Below, in pieces: positions 14,025-20,904 of a DNA stretch of 20,904 nucleotides. A program made the translations under genes and the position numbers. The stretch comes from CAYSLA01 sp964431685 (GTDB lineage Bacteria; Armatimonadota; UBA5829), in the NCBI GenBank assembly GCA_964431685.1, contig CAYSLA010000055.1, positions 1 through 20,904 of the forward strand, given 5' to 3'. The stretch's first letter is position 1. Every line of letters starts with the position of its first letter. The notes below the pieces were generated by a model that searched no databases, had not been told where the DNA came from, and was given only the letters and a program-made list of their open reading frames with translations.

Positions 14025-15847
14025 CTACTTCTCTACCGGTATTACGATTCCTTTCATTATTACGTTCTGTGCAAATACGAATACCAGCAGAGTCGGTATT
14101 GCGGCCATTACCAGCGCCGCGTAGATCACCGACTGAGACGCCCCCTGCTGGAGCTGATAGAGCCACACCATCATTGTCCACATACGCTCGTCCGGGCAGA
14201 TGATCAACGCGAACATAAAGGCGGTATAAGCCCCGGTGAATGCGCCCAGAGCAATCAGAGCTAGTATGGGCGTCGAAAGCGCCATCGTGAACCTCCAGAA
14301 CATGGTCCATTCGCTGGCCCCGTCTATCATGGCGGACTCGTAGATCTCCCTGGGTATGCTGTCGAAGAAGCCCTTCAGAATGAATATGCTGTAGCCGTTC
14401 GCCACTCCGGGGAGAATAAGCGCCCAGAAACTGTTGAGCAGATTGAACTCCTTTAGAAGCAGGAAGTTGGGAATCATCGTAACAGCGCCGGGGAATGCCA
14501 TGGTAGCAAGACAGAACATCAGAATCATATAGGTGTTTTTCAGATTGAACCGGGACAGCGCGTACGCGGCTATTGGGTTCACAGTCAGAGCGACAAGCAT
14601 CGAAAGTCCGACAAATACGAACGTGTTGAAAACAGCACGGCCGTATACAACCATATACTGAATCACGCTTAGATAGTTGCGAGAGAGCATTTCCTTCATA
14701 AACGAGCTCTTCGAATCCTTGAAGGTCTCGTAGTCGTAGGCCACCAGCGGCATTGTCGCGTTCGCATCTCTTGCATACTCCCGATATCGGGTGCTGGCGG
14801 AGTCGATCCGCATATACTCAATCGGACAGTCANNNNNNNNNNNNNNNNNNNNNNNNNNNNNNNNNNNNNNNNNNNNNNNNNNNNNNNNNNNNNNNNNNNN
14901 NNNNNNNNNNNNNNNNNNNNNNNNNNNNNNNNTCCGTCTATAGCCTCGTATGACGCATAGTTCGTCCCCAATACGTGGTTCAATTCGCCCAATCCGCCCG
15001 GGAACCCTTTCTTGAGGAATGTCCTGAACCTGGCAGATCCCTCGGGCGTCAGTCGCACAAATGTGCTGTTCAAGTAGTTCCTTACAAATTTTTCCCACGC
15101 TTTGCGCTCCGCCGGGTCCGCGGGCGGTGCAGACCGGAGGATATGGAACTCAGACCCACTGCCAGCCAGGTTGTTGACTGACGTCTGCCAGTTGGCAAAC
15201 AAGCCGTCAACGTCCAACACGACCTTGTCACTCAGTCGCGCCGACCTCTTGAAGTCAAGATACCTCACGACAAGAGGGTCGCGTTTGTCATAGGAGAACT
15301 CCTTTGTTATGAATCCGTCCGCAGCCCCCTGAAACTCATTCCAGTTGCGAATGGCTCCCTTGTATCTTCGATTGTACTCCTCGATGTCGCCGCATTCGGA
15401 TCTTACTGTTTCCCGGAAAAGCCGGGCGTTCCGCGCGGAAACTCTGCCAGGCCCCCACATCTCCTGGATAATGTAGAAGTGCTCGGGGAAAGAACCGATA
15501 TTCTCTTTCAGAAATTGACGAAAGGCGCCAACGGACCGGGCATCTTTCTTCTTTGGCAACGAAGCCTGATCCCATAGCAGCAGCCTTTCGTGATACGCTG
15601 ACGAAAGCATATCAAACGACTGATACCGCGCTTCCTGAAAGCGGGCAAACTGCATTTTTTCGGAATACAGGAATTGCGGGATTGGTTCCATTAGACTGAT
15701 GTCGGCGTCGCTCTTCACGCTCCCCGAAAGCATCAGCAGAAACGGAACAATCATCGTAATGGTTCCTGCAATAAGCAGGCCGTACATTACGGCAATCAAG
15801 ACCCGTAGCTTTGGTCGTTTTCGTCCAATGTGGGGTATTATAGGCAT
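14025..15847 (-). CDS. MalG-like carbohydrate ABC permease with a large extracytoplasmic insertion (contains a gap)
   Basis: Residues about 15-40 form the first membrane helix (VMYGLLIAGTITMIVPFLLM). Instead of the short loop of normal MalG proteins (about 280 aa), roughly 265 soluble residues follow up to the gap, including EHFYIIQEMWGPGRVSARN and GGLGELNHVLGTNYAS. About 55 more come after the gap before helix 2 (VFNTFVFVGLSMLVALTV). The remaining helices and the EAA loop (REIYESAMIDGASEWTMFW) are typical CUT1 features, as is the end VIMKGIVIPVEK. ATG 15847 is four bases after the upstream stop, with GGGAGG ahead of it. The frame differs across the 100-N run, so the true gap length is unknown. 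It pairs with the upstream fused subunit to form the importer channel. Confidence 0.85.
14833..14932. other. Scaffold gap of 100 N in the MalG-like gene
   Basis: This is an exactly 100-base N run. The coding frames on the two sides do not match over 100 bases, so the length is a placeholder. Confidence 0.98.
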
Positions 15848-15851
15848 TACG

Positions 15852-18113
15852 CTATCTCCCTCCCTTGAACTCTACTCTGCTCAACTGTCGAAGCTGAATC
15901 AGAGTGAAGCCGATCAGCAAGAAACCCAGAACCCAGGCCATAGCATTGGCGACTCCAAACTTAAGATACATGAACGCAGTATAGAACAACTGCAGGCCAA
16001 CAACCTCGGTCACTCCGTATGGCGTATACGGTCCTCCTCCGGTCATTGCCAGGATCATTTCGCTGGTCATAAACGCGCCGATAAAGGCGCCGACGGAGTT
16101 GATTATCAGCAACATCTTGAGTCCGGGCAGAGTTATGGAGCCAATCTTTCTGAGAATGCCGGCCCCGTCTATGTCGGCGGCTTCATAGAACTCCTCGGGT
16201 ATGGTCTTGAGGGCTGCCAGATATATCAGACATCCGGGCCCCATTCCTGCCCAGACAACTGGTATGATCAAGGCGATCATCGCCAGACTCGGCGAGTCGA
16301 GCCAGCTCACATCGATCTGAATGCCCAAGTGGGACATCAGCACATTGAGCAGGCCAGACGGCTTGTAAAAACTCTTCCAGAGGAACATGACAACCAGACC
16401 GGAGAGCACCGCGGGCAGGTAAAACATAGTCCGGAAGAATACTTTGCCTCTTGGTATCTCGTGCAACAGCAGTGCGAGGCCCACCGGAGAGAGGAACCCA
16501 AATGTCATGTAGAGCATTGTGTAGATTAGTGTAACCTTGATCGCGTGCCAGAAGTTCTGACTAAACAGCACCTCGGCGAAGTTCTCAACTCCCACCCATT
16601 TGAATGAGCCCATGATATTGTAGTCCTGGAAAGCTATGCTAGTTCCGCGGACGAGCGGCAGATACTGCCAGACAAGGATGCTTACGAGAGCAGGGATAAG
16701 AAGAAGATACGGCACATATTTGCTCTTCTGTCCGGGCATCTGCGTCGGGGCCTCTCTCTTGAATGTTCTTATCAGAATGCCTACCCCCGTTGAAAAACCG
16801 GCAAGCGCCAGCATTAGGAAAAGATAGCACAGCCTGTGACGGAGTTTGGCTACATCACTGGGAACGATGCCGTACATTCTCTCCTCCGTCTCGACTTGAG
16901 CCTGGTTTAGAATCTCCCGTAGCCGCTTTCTGGCCGCTGCTTCGTCCCCTTTGTCCAGCGCATCCAGCACCTTGCGGTCGTTAAGCGCCTGCTCTATGGG
17001 CCGTGACAGTTCCCGGTAAACGATTGAGCAGTTCTTGCCGTAAGGCTCCGGAGTTCCGTCCCTCATTGCTTGCTGATAGGTCTTGAGAAACTCCTTGTCA
17101 ACCTGTTCCAGATAGCGGGTGTAGCCGAAGCGTTTGAGCATCTCGGGGTTGACGAATCGCCCTAAGCCACGCTGCACGTACAGCTCGGTTCGTATCTTGT
17201 TCGCCTCATCGCTATCCAGAAAGGCAATGTAGTCAAANNNNNNNNNNNNNNNNNNNNNNNNNNNNNNNNNNNNNNNNNNNNNNNNNNNNNNNNNNNNNNN
17301 NNNNNNNNNNNNNNNNNNNNNNNNNNNNNNNNNNNNNTTGAAAGTGGGGTGCCAGTTGCCGCGCTTGTCCTTTACAATGACCTCGCCACCTCTGGACCAC
17401 ACCAGGTTTACAAAGTCATGGGAACTTACTTCACCCTTCACAAAGCCGATACCGTACTTGCCTTTCGCCGGGTCGGATAGCTTGCGACAATACGCTTCCA
17501 GTTCGCTCCAGGTCCGAGGAGGCTTGTCAGGATTCAGCCCGGCGCGTGCAAACAGATCTTTACGGTACACGAGGGCGCGAGTCATCTTTGTCGTTGGAAG
17601 CGCGTACCAGTGCATCTTGCCGTCCGGCCCCTCCCTGTAGCACACCTCCCGAATCGCCGGAGGCACACGCCTTTCGATCTCCGCCTGGCTCATGCTGGCC
17701 ATATACTCGTCAAGGGGTTGCAGGAAACCTCTCTGGATGTAGGTGTCGGAGAAACGGAAGTTGACATAGATCACGGCGGGTGAAATGCCACCAGCGATCT
17801 GCATCAACGGCACAGTGTCCATCGTGCGAGCATTACCCTCGAGCTGCAGCCCCGTTCCCTTCACGAGCCTGATATGCGGATTCAACTCCAGAAAGCGCTT
17901 TATCACCAGGCTTTCCGCTCTTTCGCCGGGGGACTGCGACGAGAAGTCAGGAAGTGTTGGCACCTTGAGTTCCACCGTGTCACTAAGACACGGCGCTGCA
18001 CATAGGACGGCCACCGCTGCCAACGCAGTCAATCTGAGAATTGACGCCAGAGCCATCATCCGTCTCGTCACCAGAATCGAACCTCGCTTTCGCTTGGTCG
18101 CCTTCACAGCCAT
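15852..18113 (-). CDS. Fused solute-binding protein / MalF-like ABC permease (contains a gap)
   Basis: One polypeptide carries both parts of a sugar importer. After an N-terminal signal or anchor segment (LRLTALAAVAVLCAAPCLS), the first 258 residues match family 1 solute-binding proteins: SPAVIYVNFRFSDTYIQRGF, LVYRKDLFARAGLNPDKPP and TWSELEAYCRKL. The gap removes the next stretch. After it come FDYIAFLDSDEANKIRTELY, a binding-protein C-terminal end (IVYRELSRPIEQAL), a membrane helix (LCYLFLMLALAGFSTGVGIL), then a full MalF-like permease with the EAA loop EEFYEAADIDGAGI. The start ATG 18113-18111 has GGGGGA upstream; 18167 is an in-frame alternative. Fusion tethers the receptor to its own channel. 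No ATP-binding subunit is nearby, so a shared MsmK/MalK-type ATPase elsewhere is inferred. Confidence 0.88.
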   Translation of the reverse strand: MAVKATKRKRGSILVTRRMMALASILRLTALAAVAVLCAAPCLSDTVELKVPTLPDFSSQSPGERAESLVIKRFLELNPHIRLVKGTGLQLEGNARTMDTVPLMQIAGGISPAVIYVNFRFSDTYIQRGFLQPLDEYMASMSQAEIERRVPPAIREVCYREGPDGKMHWYALPTTKMTRALVYRKDLFARAGLNPDKPPRTWSELEAYCRKLSDPAKGKYGIGFVKGEVSSHDFVNLVWSRGGEVIVKDKRGNWHPTFXXXXXXXXXXXXXXXXXXXXXXXXXXXXXXXXXXFDYIAFLDSDEANKIRTELYVQRGLGRFVNPEMLKRFGYTRYLEQVDKEFLKTYQQAMRDGTPEPYGKNCSIVYRELSRPIEQALNDRKVLDALDKGDEAAARKRLREILNQAQVETEERMYGIVPSDVAKLRHRLCYLFLMLALAGFSTGVGILIRTFKREAPTQMPGQKSKYVPYLLLIPALVSILVWQYLPLVRGTSIAFQDYNIMGSFKWVGVENFAEVLFSQNFWHAIKVTLIYTMLYMTFGFLSPVGLALLLHEIPRGKVFFRTMFYLPAVLSGLVVMFLWKSFYKPSGLLNVLMSHLGIQIDVSWLDSPSLAMIALIIPVVWAGMGPGCLIYLAALKTIPEEFYEAADIDGAGILRKIGSITLPGLKMLLIINSVGAFIGAFMTSEMILAMTGGGPYTPYGVTEVVGLQLFYTAFMYLKFGVANAMAWVLGFLLIGFTLIQLRQLSRVEFKGGR
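17238..17337. other. Scaffold gap of 100 N in the solute-binding domain
   Basis: This is an exactly 100-base N run. The frame happens to be kept, but the hinge and C-lobe part of the binding protein (probably around 100 residues or more) is missing, so the true gap is likely longer. Confidence 0.98.
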
Positions 18114-18132
18114 AATTCCCCCGTTACCTTTC

Positions 18133-18150
18133 TGCCGACAAGTATCGGCA
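18133..18150 (-). promoter_or_regulatory. Operator-like palindrome at the transporter transcription start
   Basis: TGCCGA-6 bp-TCGGCA is a perfect inverted repeat that covers the expected +1 region of the promoter at 18156-18184. Its position suits a repressor. Confidence 0.5.
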
Positions 18151-18155
18151 TGCAC

Positions 18156-18184
18156 GATATACCTCACGAATTACGATCTGTCAA
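18156..18184 (-). promoter_or_regulatory. Sigma70-type promoter of the ABC transporter operon
   Basis: On the minus strand TTGACA (18184-18179), 17 bp, then TATATC (18161-18156), about 43 bp before the ATG at 18113. Confidence 0.75.
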
Positions 18185-18280
18185 TAGATTTCGAAAAAAG
18201 TGGAACATTTGTTGTTATCGTCCCATAGTCGTAGGAATGTATCTTGTTTCGGTTGAGGCTGCACCCGGCAACCTCATATG

Positions 18281-18391
18281 CCCGTTTGGGCGGAATCGAA
18301 CAGTCGTTTCGGAGCTAAGCGAACACTGATCTCGGAAAAGAGCGAACGCTCGTTTCGGTCGGATCGAACGCTTTCGTGGAGCGGAGCGACG
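18281..18391 (+). repeat. Five imperfect 21-23 bp tandem repeats upstream of the transporter
   Basis: Units start at 18281, 18303, 18326, 18349 and 18371. The approximate consensus is CTCGTTTCGG, then four to six variable bases, then GCGAACR; the first and last units are the weakest. Each unit holds quasi-inverted half sites (GTTTCGG / CGAAC). The spacing of about two helical turns suggests adjacent protein-binding sites. The array lies between two minus-strand promoters. Confidence 0.6.
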
Positions 18392-18403
18392 CTGGTTTTG
18401 TAT

Positions 18404-18432
18404 ATGTTATCCTGGTTGGCGAGAACAGTCAA
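18404..18432 (-). promoter_or_regulatory. Second, distal promoter candidate
   Basis: On the minus strand TTGACT (18432-18427), 17 bp, then TAACAT (18409-18404). It would transcribe through the tandem repeats toward the transporter genes. Confidence 0.5.
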
Positions 18433-18476
18433 GAATGTCAGTGCCTGAAGCATCACGTTATGCTCAGGCGTCAGTG

Positions 18477-18692
18477 TTAGCTTTGGTCAATATCCCGCAG
18501 AGCGGCGGCTATTTCCGCCATGGACTCCATCATATCGGCGAACTCCTCCCCTCTTTCCGAGTCTTGCCAGGCATCAGAGCGTTGGTTGTGGTAGACCTCC
18601 ATTTCGCCTGCGGCGGCATCGAGGATAGAGACACACTGGTTTCTCATAGCCCGCCACCGCCGAAGTCCCGGGACTGGCGGTATTGCAGTCAT
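18477..18692 (-). CDS. Small hypothetical protein, about 71 aa
   Basis: From ATG 18692 the product reads MTAIPPVPGLRRWRAMRNQC, then an amphipathic stretch with RSDAWQDSERGEEFADMMES. The composition is acidic and helical, unlike the shadow frames nearby. The segment resembles small uncharacterised bacterial proteins with a Y-RSE-WQ-SE-GE pattern, but I cannot name a family. No strong ribosome site is seen, and the frame stays open further upstream across the transposase remnant, so the start is uncertain. It could be a leftover of mobile-element cargo. Confidence 0.45.
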   Translation of the reverse strand: MTAIPPVPGLRRWRAMRNQCVSILDAAAGEMEVYHNQRSDAWQDSERGEEFADMMESMAEIAAALRDIDQS

Positions 18693-18776
18693 CACTAGCT
18701 TCGACGGCAGGCTGATCGGCGAGTCTTTGCCGATACGCCGCCTGCCTTTGGGCTGCGTTTGCATACTTTGGTCTGC

Positions 18777-19075
18777 TCTAAGCCGGGATGCTACCTTCTC
18801 CGGAGCAACATCACGGACGGCGGCGGGCGAGGAACTGTGGAAAGCATATATCCAGCTCACGGGAGGCCGAGGCTGCGTTTCGGATCCACAAAAGCGATCT
18901 GTCTATCCGTCCAATACGGCACCAGAAGACAGAGCGTGTCCAAGCGCATATCCTGGTGTGTTTTCTGGCCTATGTTCTGTGGAAGACACTCACGCAAATG
19001 TGCCACAGGGCGGGTCTTGGAGACGAGCCCAGGAAGGTTTTCGACGAGATAGCGCAGATACAGACGGTGGACGTT
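18777..19075 (+). pseudogene. IS1634-type transposase C-terminal remnant, two frameshifts
   Basis: Three frames read in order give one protein: SKPGCYLLRSNITD, then GEELWKAYIQLT, then EAEAAFRIHKSDLSIRPI, HQKTERVQAHILVCFLAYVLW and GLGDEPRKVFDEIAQIQTVDV. The last switch, near 18855-18863, is explained by one extra G. The pattern matches IS4-superfamily (IS1634-type) transposases, in which the Glu of EAAFR--KSDL is the third catalytic acid. The first two catalytic acids and the rest of the element are gone. No terminal inverted repeats are found. Confidence 0.75.
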
Positions 19076-19200
19076 ACGAAATGTAGTGGAAAAAACGGGC
19101 GGATGAAAGGCACTTCTGAGCGTGAACACGCCTCTCAAACCCACGTAACTGCGGAAGTTGGGCTAGGTCGTCCCTGGATGGAGCGGAGTGTTTGCTCTAC

Positions 19201-20676
19201 TTATCGCACGTCCAGACTCTTGTCGCCGTTTCTTGGGTAGTCGCCATCGATCGTGCCGCCATCGTCCCGCAGATTCGGCCCCCAACGGCTAGAGCGTAAA
19301 ACCATCACCTTGGCGGCGGTAGGACAGAGGGTGCCTGGTGTACGGATCGACTGGCAGTTTCCAGCCGAGAGCTGATGTGACTTCCCCAAGGGTCGTGGGA
19401 TAGTTGCGGCAGCCGGCTCTCAAAGGCCTTTAGCGCCATCGCCGTCTGCGCTACGTTGATCTCTGCGGCAGTCTCACGAAAAGCACTCACAAGGGCGAAG
19501 AACGGTCCACCCATATTGGCAGTGAAGAGATAGCTGCGAAACGCCTTCGTGGAACACCTCCCCCTTCCCCCTCCGTTTCGGAGGGGGTTAGGGGGAGGTG
19601 TCGTCTGCCGTGCTTTCACGGTCTCGCCGTAAGCCTCGTCTATCAACTTGCCGTTCTCTTGTCTGGAGATCGAGGAATCTGATCTGGTCCGCATAGACCT
19701 GCGCCGCACCGGGAGCTGCCATCTCACGAATGTGTGAGATCATTGGATCCTGCCGACCGCCCACCTCTCCTGGCAAATTTTCTCTGCCGCCTGTCAGGAG
19801 AGTGAAATAGTAGTTAACAAGCGCCCGCTGTCCTCTTTTTGAAAGCTTGAATGCCGGAATGACGGCAGGAGTTTCCCAGTTCATGATAGCGGCATCTTCG
19901 ACTGCTCAAACGTGAGTGATATCGAGCATGCAACGCTGCGCAAGCCGCCGAGGGCTTTGAATCTTAGATTCGGCAGCGGCGATAAACGACATGCCCAGAG
20001 GATCCGCGTCGGCAGCGCGGGCGACCTTGAATGTTGTTAGTAGATCGTCGACCGCTGAATCCATGTCTGGGTCTCGGGCTTCAAGCGTAGCGCGAGCGGC
20101 CAAAAGGCCCACGACGGTCTGCAGTCTAAAGATATGCGACCAATCGGCACCGGATACGGCCTGCAAATCCACAATGAACAGACAGTCTGGATGCTCCGCG
20201 CCTCTCCTGACCAGCGGGAACACCGCCTCGTTCTGCCGTATCAGCTCGCGCACCTCTGGCCCCAGCTCAGCTCGTTGGCTCTCGCTCGTTTCTGGTAGAA
20301 TGTAGGTCCGCAGTATCGTCGAGTTCTCCGGGCATTTAAGCTTCTCGAATGCCTTCCTGTAATACGTTGCAGCATTTTCGTCATCTGGGATATACTGCGG
20401 CGCCAGTTCGGAGAGCGCAATCGGCTCCCCGTGCTCGCGAAGTTGTGTCAGTCTCTGCTCAAGATCAGCCCCGGCGGTCACGGTCCTGATTGATTGCACC
20501 GGCACAACTACGGCCAACCCGGCCGCCCCAACGCCTAGCCATTTTCGCCACACCCCGCGCGGGCTCGGGGCCCGCAGTTCCTGCGCCGCGCGGCTCAGCA
20601 CTCGTTCCTTCATCCCGTCCGCTGGTTCGCCATCGAGACACCGTGCGAGGATATCCTCTATCTGATCAGGTTCCAT
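19201..20676 (-). pseudogene. Decayed gene next to the ECF sigma factor, possibly an anti-sigma-like membrane protein
   Basis: The 5' part (20676-19909) is open for 256 codons: an acidic N-terminus (DQIEDILARCLDGEPADGMK), one membrane helix (WLGVGAAGLAVVVPV), then IPDDENAATYYRKAFEKL and FRLQTVVGLLAARATLEA. A TGA at 19906-19908 interrupts it. The same frame resumes with MNWETPAVIPAFKLSKRG. A frameshift near 19680 leads to ENGKLIDEAYGETVKAR and, beyond an inserted palindrome, NVAQTAMALKAFESRLPQL. A third frame gives LPVDPYTRHPLSYRRQGDGF up to a TAG at 19289-19291. The first frame then ends WGPNLRDDGGTIDGDY. These are consecutive pieces of one protein of about 490 aa. The start is 5 bp after the sigma factor stop. 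An anti-sigma role is suggested only by position and topology. Confidence 0.8.
19549..19600 (+). repeat. 52-bp palindromic repeat, copy 2, inside the decayed gene
   Basis: This copy is identical over 52 bp to 5848-5899. Here it interrupts coding sequence between VKAR and the TKAFRSYLFTANMGG segment, which indicates recent mobility or gene conversion. A TCGT tetranucleotide occurs on both sides, too short to be sure of a target duplication. Confidence 0.85.
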
Positions 20677-20681
20677 TTGCG

Positions 20682-20904
20682 CTATCCATTCCTTACGTTC
20701 TTCCTCAACCTCTCAATGGCGTATCTGTACCGGGCCGACACGGTGTTCTGCGGTTTCCCGACCACCAGCGCAATCTCCCGAAACGTCAGCCCCTGGAATG
20801 CCTTCAGTGCGAGGACTTCCCTCTGCTCCGGCGGCAGGTCAGCGTAGGCCTCGAGCACCGCTTGTTCAAGCCCGGTGAAATCATCTGGCCCATACAGTGA
20901 CAGA
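20682..20904 (-). CDS. ECF-type RNA polymerase sigma factor, C-terminal part
   Basis: The gene enters from the right edge and ends with TAG at 20684-20682. The visible 73 codons cover sigma region 4: LPPEQREVLALKAFQGLTF, then REIALVVGKPQNTVSARYRY, then AIERLRKNV. This is the helix-turn-helix that contacts the -35 element in sigma70/ECF factors. The decayed membrane-protein gene starts five bases downstream, in the arrangement usual for ECF sigma/anti-sigma pairs. The N-terminal sigma region 2 lies outside the window. Confidence 0.93.
   Translation of the reverse strand, partial: LSLYGPDDFTGLEQAVLEAYADLPPEQREVLALKAFQGLTFREIALVVGKPQNTVSARYRYAIERLRKNVRNG

Noticed and set aside
15699..16529. A 276-codon plus-strand frame across the junction of the two transporter genes
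   Set aside because: It is antisense to membrane helices and an EAA loop, its product is rich in His and Gln, and it resembles no family.
18281..18391. CRISPR array
   Set aside because: The units are adjacent, with no spacers of constant length, and diverge at many positions. No cas genes are present. The 21-bp array at 10671 fails for the same reasons.
18274..18456. A 60-codon minus-strand frame in the transporter upstream region
   Set aside because: It reads through the tandem repeat array, whose 21-23 bp period does not keep codon phase. The region is better explained as promoter DNA.
1..20904. tRNA, rRNA, riboswitch (including cobalamin type) and origin sequences
   Set aside because: I looked for cloverleaf and conserved rRNA segments and for a B12-box-like motif upstream of the operon, and saw none that I could support by eye.

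Overview
The window looks like a draft metagenome-assembled scaffold from a free-living bacterium of moderately high GC. Two runs of exactly 100 N (14833-14932 and 17238-17337) are scaffold gaps. Many UroD-family proteins, CUT1 sugar transporters with enlarged subunits, a decayed gene next to an ECF sigma factor, and abundant short palindromic repeats would fit the Armatimonadota / Planctomycetota / Lentisphaerota / Hydrogenedentota type of genome. No rRNA or other marker gene is present, so this placement is a guess.

Positions 1-10605, all on the minus strand and probably one long operon read right to left: a GH32/43-like beta-propeller protein, a cupin, a UroD-like protein, an MttB-superfamily methyltransferase, an MtmB-like methyltransferase with Ser-Asn where methanogen MtmB has pyrrolysine, an MtbC/MttC-type corrinoid protein, an ornithine cyclodeaminase/mu-crystallin-family dehydrogenase, a UroD-like pseudogene with its middle deleted, a 25-codon ORF, a KDPG-aldolase-like protein, a third UroD-like protein, and the first 33 codons of another gene. 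Overlapping starts and stops and good Shine-Dalgarno sites support coupling. The core (two substrate methyltransferases, a corrinoid protein, UroD-type proteins) has the composition of a corrinoid-dependent demethylation system for an unidentified methylated substrate. The dehydrogenase and aldolase could process the demethylated skeleton; this pathway is inference.

Positions 10606-12200 hold the operon's upstream region (a phased 21-bp repeat, palindromes), an IclR-family regulator on the minus strand, and that gene's near-consensus promoter with a 19-bp palindromic operator.

Positions 12200-13750 are a graveyard of plus-strand fragments: an IS3 orfA remnant fused to the C-terminal end of a glycosidase-like gene, a formylglycine-generating-enzyme-like gene lacking its middle, and the N-terminus of another glycosidase-like gene.

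Positions 13755-18450, minus strand: a two-gene CUT1-type carbohydrate ABC importer. The first protein fuses the solute-binding domain to a MalF-like permease. The second is a MalG-like permease with an insertion of about 300 residues after its first membrane helix. No ATPase is in the window. Upstream lie two sigma70-like promoters and an array of five 21-23 bp repeats.

Positions 18470-20904 contain a small hypothetical ORF, a frameshifted IS1634-type transposase remnant, a heavily decayed gene carrying an inserted 52-bp palindrome that also occurs exactly at 5848-5899, and the 3' end of an ECF sigma factor gene.
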